The position numbers and the translations under genes are program-made. This document shows, one piece after another, positions 32,367-40,480 of a stretch of DNA of 64,000 nt. Source of the DNA: an uncultured Prevotellaceae bacterium (lineage in GTDB: Bacteria > Bacteroidota > Bacteroidia > Bacteroidales > Bacteroidaceae). The notes beneath the pieces were generated by a model. That model was not told the origin of the DNA, made no database searches, and was given only the letters and a program-made list of their open reading frames with translations. Within the stretch, counting starts at the first letter, position 1. Every line of letters begins with the position of its first letter. Location: NCBI GenBank assembly GCA_900318685.1, contig ONLL01000003.1:1-64000 (forward strand). Reading direction: 5' to 3'.

Positions 32367-33803
32367 TTATTGCATGTCGTAGACAACCTGCATGAGTCGC
32401 TTGCCTAGCTCGTCGGCCTCTTCGATGGTCTGGGCCTCGCTGTAGACGCGGATGATGGGCTCGGTGTTCGACTTGCGGAGGTGGACCCAGCGGGTGGGAA
32501 AGTCGATCTTCACACCGTCGATGTCGTTGACTGCGGCATCAGGGTCGCTGGCGTAGAGCTCCTTCACTTTCAGGAGGATGGCGTCGACATCGGTGTCGGG
32601 GGTGAGGTCGATGCGGTTCTTGGCTATCTGGTAGCTGGGGAAGGTGGCACGCAGTTGGCTGACTGTGCATCCCTTCTGGGCCAGCGACGAGAGGAAGAGG
32701 GCGATGCCCACGAGTGCGTCGCGACCGTAGTGGCTCTCGGGATAGATGACTCCGCCGTTGCCTTCGCCTCCGATGACGGCTCCCACTTCCTTCATCTTCG
32801 TGGTGACGTTGACCTCGCCCACGGCTGCTGCTGCATAGTGGCCTCCGTGGCGCTCGGTGACATCGCGCAGGGCTCGGGTGGAGCTGAGGTTGGAGACGGT
32901 GTTGAGTGAAGAGTGAAGGGTGGAGAGTGAAGCATTCTTTGCTTTTCGTTCTTCGTTGATCACATAGTCGGCCACGGAGACCAGGGTGTACTCCTCGCCG
33001 AACATGCGGCCGTCCTCGCAGATGAAGGCCAGACGGTCGACGTCGGGATCGACGACGATGCCCAGGTCGAAGCCGCCCTGACGCATGCGGTCCATGATGC
33101 CCTGCAGGTTCTTCTCCAGCGGCTCGGGGTTGTGGGCGAAGTGTCCGTTGCACTCGCCGTTGAGTATCTCGTAGTCGACGCCGAGGGCCTGGAAGAGCTG
33201 CGGGAGGATGATGCCTCCTACGCTGTTGATGGTGTCGGCACAGACGCGGAAGTGGCGCTGGCGGATGGCATCGGCATCGGTGAGACGCAGGTTGAGCACG
33301 CTGTCGACATGCCGCTGGTTCATGGTGTCGTCGAAGGTGACGTGACCCAGTTGCTCCACGGGTGCATAGTCGAAGTCCTCGGCCTCGGCTATGCGCAGCA
33401 CCTCGGCTCCGTCGGCTGCCGTGAGGAACTCGCCCTCGCTGTTGAGCAGCTTCAGGGCGTTCCACTGTGTGGGGTTGTGCGAGGCGGTGATGATGATGCC
33501 TCCGTCGGCCTCATGCCAGCGCACGGCCAGTTCGGTGGTAGGCGTGGTGGCCAGTCCGATGTCGATGACGTCGAAGCCCATGCCTGTGAGTGTGCCGCAG
33601 ACGATGTCGCGCACCATCTGTCCGGAGATGCGTCCGTCGCGGCCTACGACGATGGTTCCGGGTTTTCCTGATTTTCCGGACTTTCCGGAAATAAAAATAG
33701 CATATGCCGTGGTGAACTTGACGATGTCAAGCGGATTGAGGGTGTCGCCTGTACGGCCTCCGATGGTGCCACGGATGCCGGATATTGATTTGATGAGTGT
33801 CAT
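32367..33803 (-). CDS. glmM: Phosphoglucosamine mutase
   Basis: 478 residues. The phosphoserine loop TASHNP has Ser108, the metal loop is DPDVDRLAF, and the C-terminal phosphate-binding loop is RKSNTEPIIRVYSEA. It converts glucosamine-6-phosphate to glucosamine-1-phosphate for peptidoglycan and lipopolysaccharide synthesis; phosphomannomutase activity cannot be excluded. Two expansions stand out: a 9-nt tandem repeat giving GKSGKSGKPG (40-49) and an insert of ~19 residues (283-301; ERKAKNASLSTLHSSLN) from CTTCACTCT-type simple sequence. Its start overlaps the stop of the DUF4827 gene by 4 nt, indicating coupling. Confidence 0.9.
   Translation of the reverse strand: MTLIKSISGIRGTIGGRTGDTLNPLDIVKFTTAYAIFISGKSGKSGKPGTIVVGRDGRISGQMVRDIVCGTLTGMGFDVIDIGLATTPTTELAVRWHEADGGIIITASHNPTQWNALKLLNSEGEFLTAADGAEVLRIAEAEDFDYAPVEQLGHVTFDDTMNQRHVDSVLNLRLTDADAIRQRHFRVCADTINSVGGIILPQLFQALGVDYEILNGECNGHFAHNPEPLEKNLQGIMDRMRQGGFDLGIVVDPDVDRLAFICEDGRMFGEEYTLVSVADYVINEERKAKNASLSTLHSSLNTVSNLSSTRALRDVTERHGGHYAAAAVGEVNVTTKMKEVGAVIGGEGNGGVIYPESHYGRDALVGIALFLSSLAQKGCTVSQLRATFPSYQIAKNRIDLTPDTDVDAILLKVKELYASDPDAAVNDIDGVKIDFPTRWVHLRKSNTEPIIRVYSEAQTIEEADELGKRLMQVVYDMQ
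32902..32956. repeat. In-frame simple-sequence insertion in glmM
   Basis: The plus strand reads GTTGAGTGAAGAGTGAAGGG and similar purine-rich GAGTGAA units. Related mutases go almost directly from VADYV to NTVSNLSSTRALRD at this point, so this stretch looks inserted. Confidence 0.6.
33661..33690. repeat. 9-nt tandem repeat in glmM
   Basis: Three units of about TTTTCCGGA encode the GKSGKSGKPG run near residue 45. Confidence 0.65.
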
Positions 33804-34426
33804 AAGTCTGTCTTTCGTTGAAGGGTTATCTCATAATAATAAGGGTATACGTATTGTGATGCGATGCTGTGGCCGCGGGTGTGGGGTACGATGAGTCGCA
33901 CCTTGGCGATGCGGTCGTCGGCTGAGCGAGGCCGCCCGACATTGAGGTAGCTCAGGGGTATTATGAGTCCTTCGGGCACGGTGCCGCCATAGGTGGAGTA
34001 CCAGGCGCCGCTGGTGAAGGATGCAGTGAAGCTGTTGCCCGACCGCTTGACGTTCATGATGTCGACATCGTAGGGGTTGACATCGTTGTAGACGGCCGTG
34101 CTGTCGAGTATGCCCAGCTCGATGAAGCGCATGAGCAGCTCGGTGTTCTCGCCGTCACGCAGGGGCGATCCGCATCCCTTGTCCACGATCTGCATGTAGA
34201 TGCCCGAGTTGTCGAGGTAGACGAACTCTCGCTTGTTGACGTCGGTGACGTTGCCATTGTCGTGGAACTGCTTCTCAGGTATGACCACGAAGGCCGAGTC
34301 GGCGATGAAATTCCTGATGGCCTTGCGTTCTTTCTCTTTCTTGTCGCCATAGGTCTCGTAGTCGTTACAAGAGCACAGTGAGCCGAGGCAGCAGACGGCG
34401 AGGATGGCTAGAATGGTTTTTCTCAT
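33800..34426 (-). CDS. DUF4827 family lipoprotein
   Basis: 208 residues with lipobox SLCSC (Cys20). The mature part begins NDYETYGDKKEKERKAIRNFI and continues with LLMRFIELGILDSTAVYNDVNPYDVDIM and a closing PYYYEITLQR strand, a pattern I associate with DUF4827. Some features suggest an FKBP-like peptidyl-prolyl isomerase fold, but I cannot show activity. It is 9 bp after nrnA and overlaps glmM by 4 nt, so it is translated as part of the operon. Confidence 0.7.
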   Translation of the reverse strand: MRKTILAILAVCCLGSLCSCNDYETYGDKKEKERKAIRNFIADSAFVVIPEKQFHDNGNVTDVNKREFVYLDNSGIYMQIVDKGCGSPLRDGENTELLMRFIELGILDSTAVYNDVNPYDVDIMNVKRSGNSFTASFTSGAWYSTYGGTVPEGLIIPLSYLNVGRPRSADDRIAKVRLIVPHTRGHSIASQYVYPYYYEITLQRKTDL

Positions 34427-34435
34427 GATGGTGGA

Positions 34436-35473
34436 TTATTTGAGTTTGTCGGAGAAGGCGGTGATGGCCTGCTTGGCGGCTTCCACGGCTTCGGCCATCG
34501 AGCAGAAGAGTCGTCCGCCTGAGGCATTGAGATGTCCGCCTCCGTTGAAGAAGCGCTGGGCCATCTCGTTGCAGGGAAACTGGTCGACGCTGCGCAGGCT
34601 GACCCAGATGAGGTTGTCCTTCTCGGTGTCTTCGCGCAGTGAGATGCTCAGCTTGTGGCCCTTGATCTGCAGTGGCATGTTGACCAGTCCCTCGGCATCG
34701 CCCTTCATGAAGTGGAAGCGGCGCATGTCGTCGCGGGTGATGGTGAAGTAGGAGGCGTGTAGCGAGTTGTCGACCACCAGCCGTTCGTACATGACGAAGC
34801 CTGTCAGCCGGAGGCGGTTCTCCGAGAAGTTATGGTAGACGTTGCGGTATATTTTGTCCTTATTGATGCGCTTGGTGAGCAGCTGCGAGATGATGAAGTA
34901 GATGTCGGGGCAGGAAGAGTTGTAGGTGAAGCCTCCCGTGTCGGTCATCATACCGCAGTAGATGGGCACGGCGAAGGGCTTGTCGAGCTGTTCGAAGCAT
35001 TGCAGCTGCCAGGCCAGCCGGAAGACGAGTTCGCTGGTGCTGCTGGCATGTGGCCGTGAGATGACGATGTCAGCGTCGACGTTGGGGTTGAGGTGATGGT
35101 CGATGAGTACCTTCTTGGCTTTTGAGAGTTGCAGCTGCTGATTCATCTCGCCTGTGCGCTGATATTCGTTCAGGTCGAGCATGAAGATGAGGTCGGCATG
35201 CTGCAGGGTCCAGTCGCAGCCTTCGCGGTGCTTGTCGTAGCGGGTGATTTTGTCGGAGTTGGGCAGCCACATCAGGTAGTCGGGAAACTGGTCGGGAGCG
35301 AACATCTCCGGCGACTTGCCGTAGACCGTGGTCAGCAGGTTGGCCCATCCCAACATAGAGCCGAGAGCATCGCCATCGGGGTTCTGGTGACAGACACAGA
35401 CGATGGCGTTGCTCTGGCGTATCAGCTGGTCAAGCTGTTCCAGCTGTTCTGTAGTGATGAGATCGTTGAGCAT
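34436..35473 (-). CDS. nrnA: DHH/DHHA1 phosphoesterase, NrnA-like
   Basis: 345 residues. The DHH family motifs are CHQNPDGDALGSMLG (Asp33, Asp35), FMLDLNEYQRTGE (Asp100) and IDHHLNP (125-127); the C-terminal DHHA1 domain has GGGHLNASGG. Such enzymes degrade nanoRNAs and dephosphorylate 3'-phosphoadenosine 5'-phosphate. The ATG follows directly on the TAA of the nucleotidyltransferase gene, so translation is likely coupled. Confidence 0.9.
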   Translation of the reverse strand: MLNDLITTEQLEQLDQLIRQSNAIVCVCHQNPDGDALGSMLGWANLLTTVYGKSPEMFAPDQFPDYLMWLPNSDKITRYDKHREGCDWTLQHADLIFMLDLNEYQRTGEMNQQLQLSKAKKVLIDHHLNPNVDADIVISRPHASSTSELVFRLAWQLQCFEQLDKPFAVPIYCGMMTDTGGFTYNSSCPDIYFIISQLLTKRINKDKIYRNVYHNFSENRLRLTGFVMYERLVVDNSLHASYFTITRDDMRRFHFMKGDAEGLVNMPLQIKGHKLSISLREDTEKDNLIWVSLRSVDQFPCNEMAQRFFNGGGHLNASGGRLFCSMAEAVEAAKQAITAFSDKLK

Positions 35474-36391
35474 TTAGAAGAGTTTGTTGGGGTAGACACC
35501 CTCGTCGACGAGCTGCTGGATGCGGTCGACGGTGGCCTGGCGGTCGGCAGCATAGGTGACGCCGAACCACTTGGCCGTGGTGTCGAGCACCTCGCAGGTG
35601 GCCGTTCCCTCGGTGATGAGCTTGTTGACCATCAGCGGGATGAAGAACTCGGCCTTGAGGTTCTCGATGTTCTTCGGATTGCTGAGGAACTCCTTGAAGT
35701 ACTCCTCGGAGTAGTCGAAGTAGTCGGGAGTGAAGCCCCACATGTTCATCGACACGGGCACGTTCTCCTCCAGCGGCTGCCACTCGCCCTGCTCATCCTT
35801 GTAGCAGATGGGCCCGTCGGCAGGTACGCGCATGATCTCGGTGCGCTCTACGACATCAGTGAGGTGACGCTTCTCGTTGTAGGCACAGACACCACGAGCC
35901 ACGGAGCCGTTCTCGCTGAGCGTGTTGCAGCAGCGGAAGCCCACCATAGCGTAGGTGTTCTTCGAGCCTTCGGGGAGGTTGCTGAGGAACTTGCCGATCT
36001 GCATGAAGGCATCGCGTCCGTAGAAGTCGTCGCAATTGATCACGCAGAAAGGCTCGCGGATGACGTCCTTGCCCATGAGCACGGCGTGATTCGTTCCCCA
36101 TGGCTTGACGCGTCCTTCGGGCACGGTGAAGCCTTCGGGCAGCGAGTCGAGTGCCTGGAAGCAGAGTTCGCAGGGCACCTGGCCCTCATATTTCGACAGG
36201 ATCTGGGTGCGGAACTGCTCTTCGAAGTCCTTGCGGATGACCCATACGATCTTGCCGAATCCAGCCTGGATGGCGTCGTAGATGCTATAGTCCATGATGG
36301 TCTCGCCGTTGGGGCCCAGACCGTCGAGCTGCTTCAGTCCGCCGTAGCGGCTGCCCATGCCAGCAGCGAGCAGGAAAAGTGTAGGTTTCAT
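35474..36391 (-). CDS. Sugar nucleotidyltransferase-like protein
   Basis: 305 residues. The N-terminal nucleotide-binding signature is LLAAGMGSRYGGLKQLDGLGP, followed by a Rossmann-like core with NCDDFYGRDAF, the metal-binding acidic motif. It resembles NTP_transferase proteins that make NDP-sugars, but the sugar and nucleotide are not evident. It lies 41 bp after typA and abuts nrnA, and may share one transcript with typA. Confidence 0.85.
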   Translation of the reverse strand: MKPTLFLLAAGMGSRYGGLKQLDGLGPNGETIMDYSIYDAIQAGFGKIVWVIRKDFEEQFRTQILSKYEGQVPCELCFQALDSLPEGFTVPEGRVKPWGTNHAVLMGKDVIREPFCVINCDDFYGRDAFMQIGKFLSNLPEGSKNTYAMVGFRCCNTLSENGSVARGVCAYNEKRHLTDVVERTEIMRVPADGPICYKDEQGEWQPLEENVPVSMNMWGFTPDYFDYSEEYFKEFLSNPKNIENLKAEFFIPLMVNKLITEGTATCEVLDTTAKWFGVTYAADRQATVDRIQQLVDEGVYPNKLF

Positions 36392-36432
36392 AGTTGTTTT
36401 GTTTTTATTGATGTTAATGGAAAAGTGTATTC

Positions 36433-38235
36433 CTAGTTCTTGTTCGCCTTCTTACGCTGGTCGTGGTCGAGGATGGCCTTGCGCATGCGCATCGACTTGG
36501 GAGTGACCTCGACGAGCTCGTCGCCCTTGATATACTCCAGACATTCCTCGAGCGACATGATGACCTTGGGGATGACACGTGCCTTCTCGTCGGAGCCCGA
36601 GGCACGCACATTGGTGAGCTGCTTGGCCTTGCAGACGTTGATCACGAGGTCGTTGTCGTGCACGTGCTCGCCCACTACTTGTCCCATGTAGACCTCTTCG
36701 CCCGGGTCGATGAAGAACTTGCCGCGATCCTGCAGTTTGTCGATGGCATAGGCATAGGCAGTGCCAGTCTCGAGGGCAATCATCGATCCGTTGACACGGC
36801 GCTCGATCTCGCCCTTGTAGGGCTGGTATTCCTTGAAGCGGTGGGCCATGATGGCCTCGCCTTGTGATGCAGTGAGAACGTTGGTGCGCAGTCCGATGAT
36901 GCCTCGTGAAGGAATCTGGAACTCGATGTTGGTGCGCTCGCCCTGACTCTCCATTCCAGTCATCTCGCCCTTGCGGCGGGTGACCATGTCGATCATCTTC
37001 GAGGCGAACTCGTCGGGTACGTTGATGGTGAGCTCTTCGATGGGCTCGCACTTCATGCCGTTTATCTCTTTATAGATCACCTGCGGCTGGCCCACCTGCA
37101 GCTCATAGCCCTCGCGGCGCATGGTTTCGATGAGCACGCTCAGATGGAGCACGCCACGACCTGAGACCACCCATTTGTCGGTAGAGTCCTCGAAAGGCTC
37201 GACACGCAGGGCAAGGTTCTTCTCGAGCTCACGCTCCAGGCGCTCGGCGATGTGACGGGAGGTGACAAACTTGCCTTCCTTGCCGAAGAAAGGAGAGTCG
37301 TTGATGGTGAAGAGCATCGACATCGTAGGCTCGTCGATGGCAATGGGCGCCAGCGGCTCGGGCTGTTCGAGGTCGCAGATGGTGTCGCCAATCTCAAACT
37401 TCTCGAGTCCGATGACGGCACAGATGTCGCCGCAGTCCACCTGGTCGGTACGATGGTGACCCATGCCGTCGAAGGTGTGCAGCTCCTTGATCTTGGTCTT
37501 CTCCAGCGAACCGTCGCGATGGGCGATGGTGACGGGCATGCCGTCGCGGAGGATGCCACGATGCACACGTCCCACGGCGATGCGGCCAGTGTAGCTGCTG
37601 TAGTCGAGCGAGGTGATGAGCATCTGCGGTGTGCCTTCTATCTGCTGAGGAGCGGGGATGACCTCCACGATCTTGTCGAGCAGGTAGGTGATATTGTCGG
37701 TGGGCTTGCTCCAGTCTTCACCCATCCATCCGTTCTTGGCCGAGCCATAGACGACGGGGAAGTCGAGCTGGTCTTCAGTGGCATTGAGCGAGAACATCAG
37801 GTCGAACACCATCTCATAGACCTCTTCAGGGCGGCAGTTGGGCTTGTCGACCTTGTTCACCACGACGATGGGCTTCAGACCTATCTGCAGGGCTTTCTGA
37901 AGCACGAAGCGAGTCTGGGGCATAGGCCCTTCAAAGGCATCTACGAGCAGCAGACATCCGTCGGCCATGTTGAGCACTCGCTCCACCTCTCCGCCAAAGT
38001 CGGAGTGCCCTGGGGTGTCGATGATATTGATCTTGGTGCCTTTCCAGTTGATACTGACGTTCTTCGAAAGGATGGTGATGCCGCGCTCTCGCTCCAGGTC
38101 GTTGGCGTCGAGTACCTGGCTCGAGAGGTTCTGGCCTTCGCGGAAGAGGTTGCCGGCGAGCATCATCTTGTCGACGAGCGTGGTCTTTCCGTGGTCTACG
38201 TGTGCTATAATAGCAATGTTCCTGATGTCTTGCAT
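36433..38235 (-). CDS. typA: Ribosome-associated GTPase TypA/BipA
   Basis: 600 residues from the ATG at 38235 (MQDIRNIAIIAHVDHGKTTL); the longer in-frame extension would cross the promoter. GTPase motifs are HVDHGKTT, DTPGHSDFGGEV and NKVDKP. Domains II, III and V follow, then the BipA-specific C-terminal domain (GRGVLHLSVLIETMRREGYE, TNVLTASQGEA). It binds ribosomes and supports 50S assembly and stress adaptation. It is divergent from sufC. Confidence 0.95.
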   Translation of the reverse strand: MQDIRNIAIIAHVDHGKTTLVDKMMLAGNLFREGQNLSSQVLDANDLERERGITILSKNVSINWKGTKINIIDTPGHSDFGGEVERVLNMADGCLLLVDAFEGPMPQTRFVLQKALQIGLKPIVVVNKVDKPNCRPEEVYEMVFDLMFSLNATEDQLDFPVVYGSAKNGWMGEDWSKPTDNITYLLDKIVEVIPAPQQIEGTPQMLITSLDYSSYTGRIAVGRVHRGILRDGMPVTIAHRDGSLEKTKIKELHTFDGMGHHRTDQVDCGDICAVIGLEKFEIGDTICDLEQPEPLAPIAIDEPTMSMLFTINDSPFFGKEGKFVTSRHIAERLERELEKNLALRVEPFEDSTDKWVVSGRGVLHLSVLIETMRREGYELQVGQPQVIYKEINGMKCEPIEELTINVPDEFASKMIDMVTRRKGEMTGMESQGERTNIEFQIPSRGIIGLRTNVLTASQGEAIMAHRFKEYQPYKGEIERRVNGSMIALETGTAYAYAIDKLQDRGKFFIDPGEEVYMGQVVGEHVHDNDLVINVCKAKQLTNVRASGSDEKARVIPKVIMSLEECLEYIKGDELVEVTPKSMRMRKAILDHDQRKKANKN

Positions 38236-38261
38236 TTTCTTTAACCTTAGTAAATCGGGTG

Positions 38262-38269
38262 CAAAGGTA
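38262..38269 (-). promoter_or_regulatory. -7 box of typA
   Basis: TACCTTTG on the minus strand, 27 nt upstream of the ATG at 38235. No clear -33 TTTG. Confidence 0.6.
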
Positions 38270-38313
38270 CAAAATAATTGTGAATTATCGGTGGGTAATT
38301 CTGAAATAATTCG

Positions 38314-38321
38314 TACCTTTG
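38314..38321 (+). promoter_or_regulatory. -7 box of sufC
   Basis: TACCTTTG, 35 nt upstream of the ATG at 38357. It shows that sufC heads its own transcript here. Confidence 0.6.
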
Positions 38322-38356
38322 CACACAAATTGATAAAAGGTAACAAACTTAAAGTA

Positions 38357-39100
38357 ATGTTAGTAGTAAGAAATCTGCATGCCAGAATAGGCGAGAAAGA
38401 GATATTAAGGGGCATCGACCTGACCATCAACGACGGTGAGACGCATGCCATCATGGGACCTAACGGCTCGGGCAAGTCGACGCTGAGTGCTGTCCTCGTG
38501 GGCAATCCGCTCTACGAGGTGACCGAAGGCGAGGCTTACTTCAACGGCAAGGATCTGCTGGCGATGAAACCTGAGGATCGTGCTCACGAAGGGCTGTTCC
38601 TCTCGTTCCAATATCCAGTCGAGATACCTGGTGTGAGCATGACCAACTTCATGAAAGCTGCCATCAATGAGAAGCGTAAGTATCAGGGCCTGGAGCCGAT
38701 GAAGGCCGGCGACTTCCTGAAGCTGATGCGTGAGAAACGGCAGATCGTGGAGCTCGACTCGAAGCTGGCCAACCGCTCGGTGAACGAGGGCTTCAGCGGT
38801 GGTGAGAAAAAGCGCAACGAGATTTTCCAGATGGCAATGCTCGAACCTCGGCTGAGCATCCTCGACGAGACCGACTCAGGCCTCGACGTCGATGCCATGC
38901 GTATCGTGGCTGAGGGCGTGAACAAACTGCAGACGCCTGAGACCTCTTGCATCGTCATCACCCACTACGACCGTCTGCTGGAGATGATTCGTCCGCAGTA
39001 TGTGCATGTGCTCTATCAGGGACGCATTGTGAAGACGGGCGGCCCTGAGCTGGCCCAGCAGATACAGGAACAAGGGTATGAAGGGATCATTCACAGTTAA
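38357..39100 (+). CDS. sufC: Fe-S cluster assembly ATPase SufC
   Basis: 247 residues from the ATG at 38357, which fits the family start MLVVRNLHARIGEKEILRGID. Walker A GPNGSGKST, ABC signature FSGGEKKR, and Walker B with the SufC-typical LDETDSGLDVDA. It powers the SufBCD scaffold that builds Fe-S clusters in the cytosol. sufD follows 24 bp later. sufB, usually upstream, is not here; the upstream gene is the divergent typA. Confidence 0.95.
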   Translation: MLVVRNLHARIGEKEILRGIDLTINDGETHAIMGPNGSGKSTLSAVLVGNPLYEVTEGEAYFNGKDLLAMKPEDRAHEGLFLSFQYPVEIPGVSMTNFMKAAINEKRKYQGLEPMKAGDFLKLMREKRQIVELDSKLANRSVNEGFSGGEKKRNEIFQMAMLEPRLSILDETDSGLDVDAMRIVAEGVNKLQTPETSCIVITHYDRLLEMIRPQYVHVLYQGRIVKTGGPELAQQIQEQGYEGIIHS

Positions 39101-39124
39101 AGGTTCCTAGCTTTGAATATAAAG

Positions 39125-40480
39125 ATGAATAGCGAACAGCAATATATTGAGTTGTATGAGCAGTGCCGCGACATGATCTGCCATCATGCCCCGGCACCCA
39201 TGAACGACTTACGAGAGCAGGCATTCGCCGACTTCCGAAGGCAGGGCTTCCCCTCTCGGAAAGAAGAGCGATATAAGTATACCGACCTGCAACGCCTTTT
39301 CGAACCGAATTACGGTATCAATCTCAATCGCCTCCAAATACCTGCCGATCCTTACCAGGCTTTCAGGTGCGACGTGCCCAACTTGTCGACATCGCTCTAC
39401 TTCGTCGTTAACGATATGTTCTTCCACGACGAGCGTAACGTCTCGCCCCGGCTCCCCGAAGGTGTGGTCGTGGGCTCAATGCAGGAGCATGTCTCGCTGC
39501 TGGCTCCCTATTATGGGCGGCTGGCACAGACGGCCGACGACGGTGTGACAGCACTCAACACGATGCTGGCACAGGACGGACTGCTGGTGTATGTGCCCAG
39601 AGGTGTGGTGCTCGACCGTGCTCTTCAGGTCATCAATATCCTGAAGGCTCCCGCCCGTCTTCCTCAGGGCGACGATGCGCTGATGGTGAACCGTCGTGTG
39701 CTCATCGTGATGGAGGATGGTGCCGAGGCCAAGCTGCTTTTCTGCGACCATGCTGCCGACGACTGCCGATTCCTGACCACTCAGATCATCGAGGTCTTCG
39801 TGGGCTGCAATGCCTCGCTCGACCTCTATTGTTTGGAGGAGACACACAATAAGAATATTCGCGTGAGCAATGTCTACATCGACCAGCAGGCCGACAGCCG
39901 TGTCAATCATAATGTCATCACACTACACAATGGTGTCACCCGCAACAAGCTGGACCTTACCCTCTCGGGCGAGGGAGCCGAATGTGCCTGCAACGGATGT
40001 GTCGTGGCCGACAAGCGACAGCATGTAGACAACAATACGCTCATCACCCATCGTGTGCCCCATTGCACCAGTCGCGAGCTCTATAAGTACGTGCTCGACG
40101 ATCATGCCGTGGGTGCCTTTGCGGGAAGGGTGCTCGTGGAGCATGGCGCTCAGCAGACCGTGTCGCAGATGACCAACCAGAACCTAACGTCAACCGACGA
40201 TGCACGCATGTACACCCAGCCCATGCTCGAGATCTATGCCGATGATGTGAAGTGTGCACATGGCTCCACCGTGGGCCAGCTCAATGATGCCGCCCTCTTC
40301 TATATGCGCCAGCGGGGCATCTCCCTGCATGAGGCCAGGATCCTGCTGCAGGAGGCCTTTGTCAACGAGGTCATCGACACGATGCAGCTCTCGCCCCTTC
40401 GCGACCGTCTCCACTATCTGGTGGAGAAACGTTTCAGAGGCGAGCTCAACAAGTGCGAGGGCTGCAGGTTGTGTCACTAG
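39125..40480 (+). CDS. sufD: Fe-S cluster assembly scaffold protein SufD
   Basis: 451 residues from the ATG at 39125; a TTG four codons earlier is possible but weaker. The SufBD core beta-helix is clear (SQMTNQNLTSTDDARMYTQPMLEIYADDVKCAHGSTVGQLNDAALFYMRQRGI), including the conserved His in the CAHGSTVG segment. The C-terminus ends in a Cys-rich CEGCRLCH tail. It works with SufC and SufB. The last 4 nt overlap the convergent hutH gene. Confidence 0.92.
   Translation: MNSEQQYIELYEQCRDMICHHAPAPMNDLREQAFADFRRQGFPSRKEERYKYTDLQRLFEPNYGINLNRLQIPADPYQAFRCDVPNLSTSLYFVVNDMFFHDERNVSPRLPEGVVVGSMQEHVSLLAPYYGRLAQTADDGVTALNTMLAQDGLLVYVPRGVVLDRALQVINILKAPARLPQGDDALMVNRRVLIVMEDGAEAKLLFCDHAADDCRFLTTQIIEVFVGCNASLDLYCLEETHNKNIRVSNVYIDQQADSRVNHNVITLHNGVTRNKLDLTLSGEGAECACNGCVVADKRQHVDNNTLITHRVPHCTSRELYKYVLDDHAVGAFAGRVLVEHGAQQTVSQMTNQNLTSTDDARMYTQPMLEIYADDVKCAHGSTVGQLNDAALFYMRQRGISLHEARILLQEAFVNEVIDTMQLSPLRDRLHYLVEKRFRGELNKCEGCRLCH

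Noticed and set aside
38236-38505. N-terminal extension of typA to 38505
   Set aside because: It would overlap the divergent sufC start and both promoters. The conserved family start is MQDIRNIAIIAHVDHGKTT at 38235.
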